Of a stretch of 64,000 nt of DNA, positions 50,056 to 62,269 are shown piece after piece (the stretch's first letter is position 1; each line of letters opens with the position of its first letter). The translations under genes and the position numbers were made by a program. This DNA is from Acanthacorydalis orientalis. Taxonomy: Eukaryota; Arthropoda; Insecta; Megaloptera; Corydalidae. The stretch lies in assembly GCA_034766995.1 (NCBI GenBank), contig CM068322.1:17689245-17753244 (forward strand), in the 5' to 3' direction. Under the pieces are notes generated by a model, which saw only the letters and a list, made by a program, of their open reading frames with translations, made no database searches and was not told the DNA's origin.

Positions 50056-50384
50056 GAATTATAACTAGTAACACATATTAATGTTAGTGTTTTATATATA
50101 AATGAATTAAAGGTAAATTAAATTAATGTAAGTAAATTACTTTGAACGTAAAAGTATTTTATTTATAAAACAATCAATATAAATATATATAATTGAAGAT
50201 ATAAAATGAGTTGTGAAATAATTATTTCGTCATTAAGTACATTAAGTTATATTTATAAAGTAACATTTGTAAAAAAATTGTATTGCATTAATCTTGAAAT
50301 TATTATTTTATTTTGTAGTATTATTACATACGAGTTTTTCACTTAAATTAAAAATTATTTTTATTTTTAATATCTGTATACTCA

Positions 50385-50714
50385 GTGGTCTGTAAATATC
50401 TAAATTACTGTGAACTGATATGTGTAAATATTTATTTATTTATTGATACTTTTTACCAAATTGATCTAAAGTATTTTTTTGAAAAAATAACAGCCTTTAA
50501 TATAAATGTTTTTTTAAATTTTACGTATGTATTTATTATTAAAAAATCACGTGAAAATAAGAAAGAGTTAAAACAAAGATTACTAAGTTTTTTTTCTAAA
50601 GTTTATTACCAAAATTTATATATGAACTTTACGCTATTATATTCACACTACTATATTCATGATTATGTAATTAAAAATATTATGTATAGTAAAAATAAGT
50701 ACCAAGAAGTATAA
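50385..50714 (+). other. Longest non-repetitive open frame (109 codons), doubtful
   Basis: The frame is open for 109 codons but begins with GTG; the first ATG lies about 80 codons in. Residues are mostly Phe, Tyr, Ile, Asn and Lys, as AT-rich chance translation gives, with one charged stretch (KKSRENKKELKQR). With stops at the frequency expected for 80% A+T, one such frame in 64 kb is not surprising. An internal exon cannot be excluded. Confidence 0.12.
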
Positions 50715-51789
50715 TAAATATTGTAAAATATGTCAGTAAAATAGTAACTGCATCACATAAATAAATTTTCATTTTCTTCTCATTTTTTTCATTTTTTTAT
50801 ATGAAATTATCTTTATATAACAGTAATTAAATGATAACGACGTAGTTTTTTGATCAGTATATATAAAAAATAAGTAAGATTTTATCAAATAAATCAATCA
50901 GACAGATGTAAGCTTTTATTAAAAAAATAATTTAACTTTTAAATGAAATGTTTATTGTGCGTCATCAAATAATTCAATTCTAATTGAATAAGAAAAACGT
51001 AATTAAATAAAAAATATATTAATTTTAATTCATTTTCAATAAGCTGGATCTTCACATCTATTGATTTTTGTTTTAAAGAAGTTTCTGACTGATCAACAAT
51101 TATCCCTGATATATTATATTTTGTAATGTAACTAAATGTCAGAATTTGAACTATTTAATTAAAAAAATATACAATTTTATATGATAAATAAAAACATGGA
51201 GAAAAATTAAAGGGAATTTATTTAAAAGTGCAATAAAACGGTCTATTAAGAAATAAATAAGTTAATTCAGAAACAATTAAAACCAATCTTTTTTATAATT
51301 TTATAAAAGCTGAATGATATCACCCTTTCACAAATCTAAATTTGACAAGAACATCTTTTTAAATGTTATTTCGTATTAAAATTTATTTATAATCAGATAT
51401 TCAAACGTTTTTTCCAATAATACTTCACATTTAATTGATTTTTTACTAAATCGATAAATTTTGTTAACTTGTTATTTATCCAAAATATTCAATTCGATTG
51501 AACTTTACTTAATCAAAAAAAGAAAATTCTGTAGTTATTTATTTAAAAAATTGACATTTTAACATATATATATATATAATTTTTACAATAAATAAATAAC
51601 AATAAATTTCAGTGATATAAATAAATATGCAACCGTTTGATTACTTCCTTATTCATTAATCTCTGTATTTTTCTACTTTTTTCAAACAAGTTTTTTACAA
51701 CTTCAGATTTAAATTTTCTAAGTGCATAAATATTAAAATGCAGATTTTAAATCTCGAGGTCTTTTATCAAAAACTGTTAAATTATTTGA

Positions 51790-51795
<6 letters not shown>

Positions 51796-51829
<34 letters not shown>
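51796..51829. repeat. (AT)n microsatellite, about 34 bp
   Basis: Pure AT alternation. Confidence 0.95.
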
Positions 51830-51832
<3 letters not shown>

Positions 51833-52058
51833 TAATTAAAAAAAAATGTTTTTGAAATTAACACCTACATTCGTTAAAATCAGCCTTCAAATGTAAAAGA
51901 TTTGACATTTCTTATTTCTGAAATCAATATTTATAAAAAGTTGTTCGATGAAAAGGATGTTTTTACTTAAATATGATTCATTTTTCTTTTTTATTCATGT
52001 GATAATCTTTTCGTCATCTTATAAATAATTTTTGTATATTATTACAAAAACAATTATA

Positions 52059-52088
52059 GACCCGGACTTTTCGGACCCGGTTTTTTCG
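52059..52088. repeat. 15-bp tandem duplication, GC-rich
   Basis: gacccggacttttcg is followed immediately by gacccggttttttcg, with two mismatches in 15. The CCGG-containing unit stands out in a very AT-rich setting. Confidence 0.85.
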
Positions 52089-52550
52089 TAAAAATTCAAT
52101 AGATTTGTTTAAATATATCTGAATTTTACCTCTTTGATTCGTTACATCAAAATCGAGTACTTCATTAATTTTAAATATTTTTTAAGTGCTTTATAGTTTT
52201 TAATTTAGCTTTGTTTATTAGTGCTAGGCATTTTAAAGAGAACTTTATGCCATATACTGGCAATATTAATTTCTGTACATTTATGCACTTTTTAATAAAA
52301 CACGAATTCGACTATCTTAAATTTAAGAATATATGCAAAGTGTATGTAATTTATAATTCTAATTTGCAAGATCTTAATAAAAAATTATTACATGTGATTC
52401 AAATACATTTTATGACAAACTTTTCAATAATAAATAACATTAACAAACATTTTATTTAACAATTTTTTAAGTATAAAGAACGTTGCTTGTATCTAGAAAA
52501 TTTTTTTAAAAAAATTTTGACTGAACAAAATAAGATTTACAAATAAAATA

Positions 52551-52695
52551 TTCCTTCACCTCACAAACTATTAAAAACCATCATCATTTCTATTTAATAA
52601 ATTATTATTTATCATTGTGAATTGTTACTTACTCACATTTTTATGGCAGTTCTATCATCCTCAAGGCATAGGAAAAGCTGAGGAGTTTCTTTTAT
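52551..52695 (+). repeat. R1 dispersed repeat, single arm
   Basis: Contains ttccttcacctcacaaacta, tttaataaattattatttat, cattgtgaattgttacttac, and tctatcatcctcaaggcata before a ggaaaag end. The order matches the plus arm of other R1 copies. Confidence 0.55.
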
Positions 52696-52887
52696 GATTC
52701 ATATATTGTCTACTATAATCCAAAGAAAATGTGATATAATATTTTAATGCCTTAAATAGTACACCAGAATGAAAAGTAAAAAAAAAAATTATAATTTATT
52801 ATATTTCATTCAATGAACTAAAATTATCACAGAAACAAACAAAATATTTAAATATACAAAAAACTGAAAATCACAGTTTTTAATATA

Positions 52888-53469
52888 TTAAGTTGGTAGA
52901 AAAATAATTACGGTTTATTGGTTTTCGTTCAGTTTGTGCGGCACCCATTTTTCGAGCTTTTTTGATTTTCCTAACTGTTTTAAGTTGTCTGGAACTGCTG
53001 GATGATTAATGTCTAACTTTTGTGTAAGCTCTTGAATTATTGTGTGTGGTTTTGATTTAACTAACGCCTTCAATTGGTCAGTATGAACTGAAGAAGGACA
53101 CCTGCGACCTTTTTCATCTTTAAGACTCTCGTCGCCAGTAGGAAATTTTTGGAACCACCATTGCATCGTACGTTCCTTAACAGTACTCACATCAAAAGCA
53201 TCGATGGTTTACAGACAGTTTCAACTTCTTTACCACTCATTTTGAACTCATACAAAAAATGCTCTTATTTGCTTTTTTTTTGTCTTTAGTTCAATAGCCT
53301 AATTTGAAGCGAAATTAATGATTAAACAAGTCAATATTACCAAAATATACACAGAAAAATGCACTTAAGAATAGTATTAACATGAACACGATGAAATAAC
53401 ATGTTAATTGAAAAAAGTTAAGGTTAAAATTCATAAAACAAAAACCAAATTATTTTCCTACCAAGCTAA
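52888..53469 (-). mobile_element. Mariner D copy 3: deleted mariner with intact HTH frame
   Basis: TA flanks (52886-52887 and 53470-53471) enclose inverted repeats ttaagttggtagaaaaataa and, reverse-complemented from the right, ttagcttggtaggaaaataa. The element is 582 bp. The transposase is cut right after the WVPHKLNENQ segment and joins directly to the 3' inverted repeat. This deletion junction differs from copies 1, 2 and 4, so copy 3 arose independently or from another sub-lineage. The catalytic domain is absent. Confidence 0.88.
52915..53190 (-). pseudogene. Mariner D N-terminal (HTH) transposase fragment
   Basis: An uninterrupted 91-codon frame encodes the DNA-binding half of a mariner transposase. 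TMQWWFQKFPTGDESLKDEK spans the end of the first helix-turn-helix and the linker. LKALVKSKPHTIIQELTQKL and DINHPAVPDNLKQLGKSKKL form the second helix-turn-helix. KWVPHKLNENQ ends the domain. The pattern is of the irritans/Hsmar1 type. The frame opens on GTG; the first ATG is codon 9, and the true start upstream is separated by a frameshift. Without D1-D3 it cannot cut DNA, though a translated product might still bind mariner D ends. Confidence 0.8.
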
Positions 53470-53471
53470 TA

Positions 53472-54200
53472 ACTCAGCAGTGAGACATCATAAGATTTGA
53501 ATTGCAGGCGAAATAATTTCAATTTTTGTACGGATTACTTCATTAAATTTTTACGAAATTAAAAATATTTTCTGAAAAATAATTATATAAATATTACAGC
53601 AAGAATATTTGCTAAATTTTATTCAATATTTATTATAATTAAATATACTTATTTGTTTTTTATAATAATACTTTTGCAATTTGTATTCTCTGTGAAATGA
53701 AAACCGCACGCACTTTTGTTTATTTGTTGTATTACCATTTATCTAATACGACAATTCAAGATAACTTACAAAACGAGTTATACTATTTTCTCTTATTTAA
53801 TTATCATATTACGTGAATTTTTCGAAATGTGTATTCTATTTTTGAGTAATATGTTTGTTGTGTTTGAATCATACTTTGGTTAAACATCACGTTTTTTTTT
53901 ATTTAAATAAATATATTTCGAGAGGATTTTCTTTATGAATAAATGTTTATGACCTAAATAGTTGTTTAGTAATTGTTAAGTATAAAATAAGCATTTACTA
54001 TAAATCACATATGGTCGATTTTACTAAAATTGCGAATTGTATGTACAATAAATTTTAATTATTTTTAATGCTTATTTTCGAGATTTTTTAAAGATATTGA
54101 AAATGATTATATAAAAATAACTAAGAAGTCAGAAATAATATATTTCTGAACTTAAAAAAGGCGTGACTTTTAAAAATTAACTAAAGTAAGATTAGTAAGA
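53472..54200. other. AT-rich non-coding stretch
   Basis: No gene or named repeat is seen between the two mariner D remnants. Confidence 0.45.
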
Positions 54201-54201
54201 A

Positions 54202-54247
54202 GAGAATTCAGAAAACCAAAACCACAATCATTTTCCTACCAACTTAA
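54202..54247 (-). mobile_element. Mariner D isolated terminus
   Basis: gaattcagaaaaccaaaacc followed by acaatcattttcctaccaac and ttaa matches the right-hand 45 bp of mariner D copies 1 and 3, ending in TA at 54248-54249. No transposase sequence or second end is found nearby. Confidence 0.65.
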
Positions 54248-54567
54248 TAGCATAATTTTTAACATTGTTTATAATAAATTAACAATGTACTGAGCTCATT
54301 AAAACATTAACTAATTTTTATTATCACACTGAATTCCTCCGCTGTCCACAAAAAAATATTTTATTCCGATCAGAAATTTTTACTTACTGATTACTTATAA
54401 TTTTGAAAGTAAATTTAATTTAAATGCCAAATACTATATTGTGGTACTTTGTATTAATTGACAGGAACATTTTATTTTGGCATCTAGTAATTTCATTAAG
54501 GTCGTTTATTGACATTAATTATTCAAAACAATATTGAATATATTAATATACATATATAAACACATAC

Positions 54568-54568
<1 letters not shown>

Positions 54569-54617
<49 letters not shown>

Positions 54618-54635
54618 GTATGTATATATATATAG
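54569..54635. repeat. (AT)n cluster with gtatgtatgtat units
   Basis: An interrupted AT run ends in tgtatatgtatgtatata. Confidence 0.9.
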
Positions 54636-54639
54636 ACAA

Positions 54640-55425
54640 GTCTAACATCATTTTATTCCACATTACAATTCCTCATTCGACTGTTTATACGTATGTTAAA
54701 ATAATAAATAATTATAAAAGTACTTAGAAAATAAAAAGAAAATAAATATTTTTTTCCAATAAATGAATCAATAATTTAGAATTATATTCGATTTTATTAT
54801 ATGATTCTTTAAGTTTAAAGTAATTTCATGTATTAGACTGTATATAAATTCCTGTTGATAAATAATTAAAGTAGATTTTAATTATTTCTTTAAATATAAC
54901 TGACAAAATAAATTTAATTAGATGAAATTGCAAAAATTTTTCTAATAACATCTATAATTAAATATGAAAATATCTCATGATATGTCAATAAAGTTCATAA
55001 ATTTTCGAAGCTATTAACTAAAGATTAGCAAGTCATCATGTTTATAAATTCCAGTTAAAAATATAATTAATTAATATGAATACATATTTTCTTATTAAAG
55101 TTTGAATATTTTAATTATTTTGATCAGTGTTTACCTGAAAATGCATTTTTAAAATAATATAGATATAAAAAATATAAATTAACATTCAATGAATTTCATT
55201 ATGAGCTCTTTTAATTTTTATATTAATTCATATAAGTTGTTCGGAAATCACGTCATCCCATGTAAATAACTTTTATCGACTATAAAAATATTTTTTGTGT
55301 CTAATTTACACGTACAATATATAAATTCCTTACAATATTTTTTTTAAAAAAATACTTCCATTTTTCTATACAAATGATACGCAATTTTTTAGAAAATTAT
55401 CCTCATACAAATTTTTTTTTAGTTA
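54640..55425. other. AT-rich non-coding stretch
   Basis: Nothing beyond low-complexity A/T-rich sequence is seen. Confidence 0.5.
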
Positions 55426-55428
55426 TTC

Positions 55429-55446
55429 TCTCTCTCTCTCTGCATA

Positions 55447-55533
<87 letters not shown>
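55429..55533. repeat. (CT)n then uninterrupted (AT)n, longest pure tract
   Basis: tctctctctctctgcatatc leads into 85 bp of perfect TA alternation (55449-55533). It is the longest uninterrupted dinucleotide run in the window. Confidence 0.97.
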
Positions 55534-55537
<4 letters not shown>

Positions 55538-56095
55538 TTGAAGATCTATGTCTTTAATTTATTTTTTAATTTAATTTATTTATTAAGTATTTTTTCTAAA
55601 ACTTTTAATAATTATATGAAAAATGTAAATAACAATAAAATAGTACCAGCTACGAGACGTACTCTTAATAGTGTGCATTTTGTGTCAAGTTTCTAGTCAA
55701 TAATTTCAATTCTAGGTTGTGTTTCCTTTTATAAATTTGTTTTTTTTAAGAAAAAGATTATTTTGAAACTTTCTGTACATGGTTTCATGTACTTTATTTT
55801 TGAAATAATAATTCATTGCAATATTTCTTTTAAACGTTTAACCAAAATTTTAATTAGTTAAAAGTTCCTAGATGGGTTTTCTTCTTTGGTCAACAAAACA
55901 GGTTCTCTAGTCTTTTGATATTATATTTTCAAATTTAACGGAAGAAAGTTTATAGATTGGAGTGTTAATTTATATGGTAATGGATCTCTACATTTGATAC
56001 AATTCTAGTTAGAATTTTGTCGTTCAATTTGCTAGTCATCGATGCGTGCTTAGATTTATCGTCAATATTTTGAATTATACTGTCGAAAATAAATA

Positions 56096-56650
56096 TCAGG
56101 TGGTAGGAAAAAAATTTCGGTTTTTGTTTTCTGAAATCTAACCTTATTTTTTTCAATAAAAGTGTCATTTCATAGTATTCATGTTAATATCATTTTAAAG
56201 TGTATTTTTCGGCATGTATTTTGATAACAAATATTTTGGTTTATTATTAGTTTTTCTTCAAATTTCTGTATTGAATTAAAGATGGAAAAATAGCAATTAA
56301 GATAATTTTTTGTACACATTCTAAACGGGTGGTGAAGTAGTATAAACTAAACTAAACGATGCTTTTGATGTGAGTATTGTTAAGGGACCTACAATACAAT
56401 GATGGTTCCAAAAATTTCGTGCTGGGGATGAGAGCCTTGAATATGAAAAGGTCACGAGCGTCTTTCTTCAGTTCATAACGACCATCTGAAGGCGTTAGTT
56501 GAATCAGAACCACGCACAACAATTCGTGAGCTTACACAAATGTTAGGCGTTAATCATCCAGAAGTTTTGGTCCATTTAAAACCACTTAAATTCAAAAAAA
56601 TGTATGTAAATTGAAGGTCATAAGCCACAATTATTTTTCTACCAACCTAA
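56096..56650 (+). mobile_element. Mariner D copy 4: deleted, non-autonomous mariner
   Basis: TA (56094-56095) and TA (56651-56652) flank inverted repeats tcaggtggtaggaaaaaaat and, at the right, atttttctaccaacctaa. The element is 555 bp in plus orientation. The leader, the start region (attaaagatggaaaaatagc) and HTH segments are recognisable. Stops and small indels scramble the frame. The sequence then jumps to aaaaatgtatgtaaattgaa and the 3' end, the same deletion junction as copies 1 and 2. Confidence 0.87.
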
Positions 56651-56659
56651 TACATTGTT

Positions 56660-59600
56660 ATATCAATAGATATATACAGGAAAATTCTAAATATATTGTA
56701 CAGACAATTAACAAAATTCGCATATTATTTTTAAAAACTCAAATATAAACAATGTCCGTATTTTTATAACAAAAATAAAAACAAAATATGGAACTTTAGA
56801 ATAAATAAATTCAATATCAGTTGAAAAAAAATTGATTTCAGTTATTTTTTAACAAAAAAATATTTTGATAAACGAATAATTTCGAATAATATAATTATAA
56901 ATGTCATCACATTTTCAAGAATAAACTTTTTGAAGAATATCAATATTTTATTTATTAAATGTGAATAAAAATTCTGTCATATATAATAAAAAAGTCATAG
57001 ATTTTTTAACTCTGTGAAAAAAAGTTATTAAATTAAGATATATTTAATTCACTTTTTTAAAATGTATATTAAAAAGTAAATATTTTGAAAATAAATCCTC
57101 TTATTAACAAATATATTTTAACTAAGAATTCTAATGAACTGTTTGTTTACTTTAAATCCTTTTATAAACAAAAACAATTTGATTTTATAAACAGTTGATA
57201 CATTCAACCTTAACCTTACCAACATATAAAAATATATTATAGACATCAAAACTATTATATGTCACTTCCTGAATTTATTTAATTTGATTACTTTGTGACA
57301 TCATGCAATATAACATTTTTATAATAATATTTATTTTCAATTTTCAATTTTTTACAATTGTTTTAAAATAATAAATGTTTGATATTCAACATAAACTTTG
57401 AGATATTTAATCGTATAATGTAAAAATTTACATTTATTTTATTTATAATATTTTTTCTGTGTCTCTCTTTCTCTCTCTCTCTCTATATATATATACACGT
57501 ATGTATGTATGAATCATATTTAATAATTTAAATATTAATATTGTTTTCAAATTCATAAGATTTCTCAAGACTGACTGAAATTCGTAGACATATTACTGGT
57601 TTACATTATACACCTCGAGCTATATGTGACACTCATTTGAACAGAAGTAGTCCAATGGTTTTAATAGCATCGGTAATGTTCTTTTTTGTTTGTGAAACGA
57701 TTTAAATATTTTCATAAAAAGACAGTCCTCAATTTTCATAAATAACTTTTTTGAAATAGGTTATATGAAAGTCAAACAATAATGGTGTGTATTGTGAACA
57801 AAAAAAAATCTAAAAATTAACACAATTTGTACAAAATAAATAAAACAAAATACAAAAATTATTTATTAAAAAAGTCTAGAATTTATTTATAGGATTTAAA
57901 ATACGGAGGTTTTTAAAAACAAACTGAAGTTATCAAGGAATTGTAAGCTTCGTTAACATCAAACATATTATTTTTATTAAATATTTATGAAAAAATTAAT
58001 TTTTGTCTGAAAAATCTTTTCTTGCTTAAATCATTGGCTTATGCATAATGTGTTCATTTTTTTGATATTAAAAAAAAGCACCTTTAAAATTATTTTTCCT
58101 TTGATACAATAAAGAACATTGTTTTCAAAAAGTAGAAAAATAATCATTTTATGGAAAAAAAACTTTTAAAAATACGAAGACCGTGACGAAGACCGTGATG
58201 ACAACGTATGCACAAAATCTTTGAATAAGTTACTAAAATAATATTCAAATTTGCTTAAAAAATGGAATTGATTGTACAATCTATTTAATTTTGTTTCAGT
58301 TATAGATATTTAAATATTTGCACATAACCTCTTTAAAAACGAATATATTCAAAATAAAAAATAGTTCGTTTTTTCAATTTTTGAAGTTTTTACTTTCTAT
58401 TATTTACAATTTTATAAATAATCCATTACGAGTAAAAACATAACTTACATTTGAGAAAAAAGTATTTCGAATAATTAATCCTTAAATATTTCAGTTTCTT
58501 AAAATGCGATAAATTCTGTTTTAACTTATGAAACAATTTGCAATAAACTAAAAAAATAAATTAAATTGAAGCATATATCTTCATCTGAACCCCTTCTTTC
58601 AAAGTTACAATTTTTTACTTACAACATATCTTCATTTTCTCTCAATGAAAATATGTAATATGTTTAGAATTTAATAACGTGGTGAAATAATAAAAAAACT
58701 AAATTATTTATTTATATATATGTAATAATAATAATAATTTTCTACTGAATAAATAAAATCTTTTCAAAATTTTATAATAATAATTTTTATTTATGATCTA
58801 ACTTCTTAATAGATGATAAACTTTTTAGTTACCAACAATTTTAATCTGTCTAAATTTGAAGTAAAGAATATCCTCGCTCTATTAATTAAAATGTAATTTG
58901 AAAAAAGTGTTGGATATAAATTATAGATTACAAAAAAACTGTAAATATAAAAACTAAATTATAAAAGATTGCTGTATTAAAATTTTGACCTGATTGTATT
59001 TTTAAAAAAGTACTCTTCTAAATAGGTTTACGATTTAATTACTTGAATGAAAAAAAATCATTATGAAATCGTATATATATACAGACATATATATATATAT
59101 ATATATAATAAAATGTATACAATTAAAAAATAAAAAATACAAATCGTGATTTTATCATCGCAATCTTTTTTTTAAATCGTTTGATTTGTAGAAATAATAT
59201 TATATACAAGTAAATAAAACGTATTGTAGTAAAAGAACATCTAGATAGCCTTATTTTTATGATGTCGTTTATAATATAATTTCGTATAGTAAAATATTGA
59301 TCAATTCGACCTCTGATATGAAAAGTAGTTGACCATCTTTCTAATAAACTTGAATAAAATTTCGTCGAAATAATATGAAAGATGTTTCAATAACATCCAT
59401 TCACCATTTTAATAATTTAACATTTATGATATTTTGTGGTGTAAATGTCAGTTTTTTTTTATTTTTGTTATAAAATATTGCAATTCAGTAATTATATACA
59501 TAGGGTAACCTGTTCTACGGAACATTACATTTAATAACGAACAATCTGTAATACGTTTTTTTCATTTATCCACATGGATATATACTATAATTGAGAAAAT

Positions 59601-59990
59601 ATTAATTGTAACTAAATAGATAACAGGTCAGTTGGATCTGATCATTTATAGTGTACGGTTGTATTGGTTTTTAATAGTATTTGATTTCATATATAGAGGA
59701 TTGTGTTTCTGTAAGTTTTATTTTATTTCCTCACTAAGAAATAATATTTCTTAAATATTATTTCTCTGATTTTATATTTTTGAATAATAATTTGTTAGGT
59801 TTGTTGAATTTTGTGAATAAATATTGTTCTTAAGATTATTTTTTTCTTAATTCAATGAGCATTTTTTTAAATATTTCTTTGATATCGTCTTTTTATTTAG
59901 ATATTTATAAAAAAATTAAGAAAAAAATTTGAAATAAAAATAAACAAACTTGGAATTATTTATAAAATAATTCCATGGAATAGATATAAA
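56660..59990. other. AT-rich stretch, no gene supported
   Basis: It contains a (CT)n/(AT)n run at about 57463-57496, a short AT run near 59085 and long A/T homopolymers. No R1, R2 or mariner match is seen. Confidence 0.45.
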
Positions 59991-60018
59991 ATATTTATTC
60001 CATGGAATATATATGGTC

Positions 60019-60063
<45 letters not shown>
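59970..60063. repeat. Duplicated attccatggaat palindrome beside (AT)n
   Basis: The 12-bp perfect palindrome attccatggaat occurs at 59970 and 59997, each preceded by ataaaat-like sequence (27-bp period). A 42-bp AT run follows at 60022-60063. Confidence 0.8.
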
Positions 60064-60066
<3 letters not shown>

Positions 60067-60069
60067 AAT

Positions 60070-61054
60070 AAATAATTACATTTAATCCAACTTTTAAGCT
60101 AATATTTTTTAACTGTATGCACTTATTAAGTATACAAACGAATTATTATCTCATATAAATTAAAAAATATTAAAATTAATAATAAAAAGTACATACATGT
60201 TTTTAAATAATAACATATAAACTAATTATTCAATTAATTCTCTTTTATGTTACTTTTTCTTTTCTAAAAATAATTTGTTTTAAAGTAGATTTTTTTATAA
60301 TTTAGATTTTTATTTTTGTACCTATTTCATGATTAAACAAATTGAATTGGAATACGCTAATATTTATAATTATTAATTATATATTTTTTACAAAAATCAA
60401 ACAATTTTAACACATGAATTGAGTAATTATAATATTATCAATAGACCAGTAATTGAAACATAATATTAATTATTATCTTCACAGATCCAATGCAAGTAAT
60501 AAAAGATTGAAGTAAGAAAGAAAAATTATTATTTAACGTTTAATAATTAGCTAGAGAAAATTCAATGTTTAAATGAGTTTATAATACTTGTATAAAAGTT
60601 CAGTGATTAAAATAAATATTAATAAATAAATATAATTATATTAAAATAATTAAAATATAATTTCAAGAAAGACAATAAAAAAAGAGTGTTATCGAAATTA
60701 GAAATAAATAGAAGTTTATTAATTGAAATCAGCTGAAACCCTCTCAAAAAAGATTATTTTAACGAACACTAAAGATTCAAGTAAATATTTACAAATTCAA
60801 CATTATTAACAATTAAAAACGTTTTAGTAATTCATAATGTTTTTATGCAAACGTTTTTACTGAAGTTTGTTTTCAAGGATATTGCATTACAATTAAATCG
60901 ATGTCATTTTTTTCATGATTTAAACAATAATTACAAAAATTGCTGATCCATGGTTTTTCAATTCAGTAAATACACACATACACATTTCGTTTACGTACAC
61001 GTTGTAATTACTTAATGTTTTATTTAATGTACTTTTAACTAAAATGAGGTAATT

Positions 61055-61085
<31 letters not shown>

Positions 61086-61570
61086 TTATATTACTCTAAA
61101 GTATAAAAGGCCGTAAATAAAGTCTTTTTTGTATGAGATTCCATGAAATATGACGTGCATAAGTATTTTTTTTATTTGTTTGTTAATGAAAATATCTTAG
61201 AAAATAAATATACTTAACAAATTATCAATCATGGCTATTTAGAAACCAATGAATGACAGAATTGATTATTATTTTCAATGAAATATATCTTTGCTTTTCA
61301 TTCAATTATTATTTTTTATTAAGTTACTGGGAGATCGTTGACAATAACTTAAAGATAGTGTTTCTTTTCAGGAAAAACAAATGTAAATAATTTAAAAATA
61401 AATTATTTTTTTTTATTTTCTCTGTTAAAAAATCTTATCGCCCTTTACTGCTTTTAAACTACCTTTACAAATTGTGTTCATAAAAAAATAGTCGAAGGAT
61501 TTCATGTCATAAGGAAGATAATTTTTATTATTTTCAAAAATATTTTTTGTACCTATAAGCAAAAGATTTT
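60070..61570. other. AT-rich non-coding stretch
   Basis: One short AT run near 61066-61085 (tgtgtgtatatatatatata). No gene or dispersed repeat is recognised. Confidence 0.5.
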
Positions 61571-61584
61571 TTTTTCTAATTGAA

Positions 61585-61715
61585 ATTTTTCTGTACTATG
61601 AGTGTCTATCTAGCACTATGAGTGTTATGGCGCCTCAATAAAAATACATACAACCAATAATACAAATATTAATAATCAGTTATTAAACATTTTGATCAAA
61701 AAAGAAAAGTCTCTA
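61585..61715 (-). repeat. R1 dispersed repeat, single arm
   Basis: Contains tttttctgtactatgagtgt, gttatggcgcctcaataaaa, atacatacaaccaataatac, aataatcagttattaaacat and tttgatcaaaaaaga. The word actatgagtgt is duplicated within it (61595 and 61615). Confidence 0.6.
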
Positions 61716-62129
61716 AAAGAAACATAATAATCTTTATAAAAAATATCTAAACAAAATATCTTTACGTAAATTATTCTTACCTTTTTGATGCAATAAAAAA
61801 ATAGTTTGTCTTACTATAAATTAAATATTAATATATATAATGTCTTATTGTTTCAAAATATTGTCAGCATATATTATCTTAATATAAAATTTACTATCAT
61901 TTGATTGACCGTTATTTGAAATATTCTTAAATGTATTATCGATTTATTTTGTTAGCAAATTATCAAAGAATAATATAATTTAAATGTCTTTACAAATGAT
62001 TCAGAAAATTTGATTTGTGCTTGTCCTTGATTCTCTAAAAAAATGAATGTAGTTTACCATGTCTTAGCTTATAAAAATTCATTAACCTTAATTCTTTCAT
62101 TCTTCATGATCAAAGACATGTTCATTATA

Positions 62130-62269
62130 TAAATAAAAAATAAATAATATATTATAGAAATATAGAAATAAATAATATATAAGAAATAAATAATAAATAA
62201 TATATAAGAAATAATTAATGTAAATAAATATATTTTTTAAATATATATATTTAAAAAATATATTTATTT
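62130..62269. repeat. AT-rich tandem repeats ending in a 48-bp palindrome
   Basis: Units of type aataaataatatataagaaa recur two to three times over about 62145-62215. They are followed at 62222-62269 by a perfect 48-bp palindrome with 24-bp arms (left arm aaataaatatattttttaaa then tata). The minus-strand frame across it is a low-complexity artefact. Confidence 0.85.

Noticed and set aside
52211..52459. Plus-strand frame of 82 codons
   Set aside because: It begins with TTG, not ATG, has AT-driven composition (Asn, Ile, Phe, Lys) and matches no family I know.
55965..56168. Minus-strand frame of 67 codons
   Set aside because: It overlaps the left inverted repeat of mariner D copy 4 and has no coding-like features.
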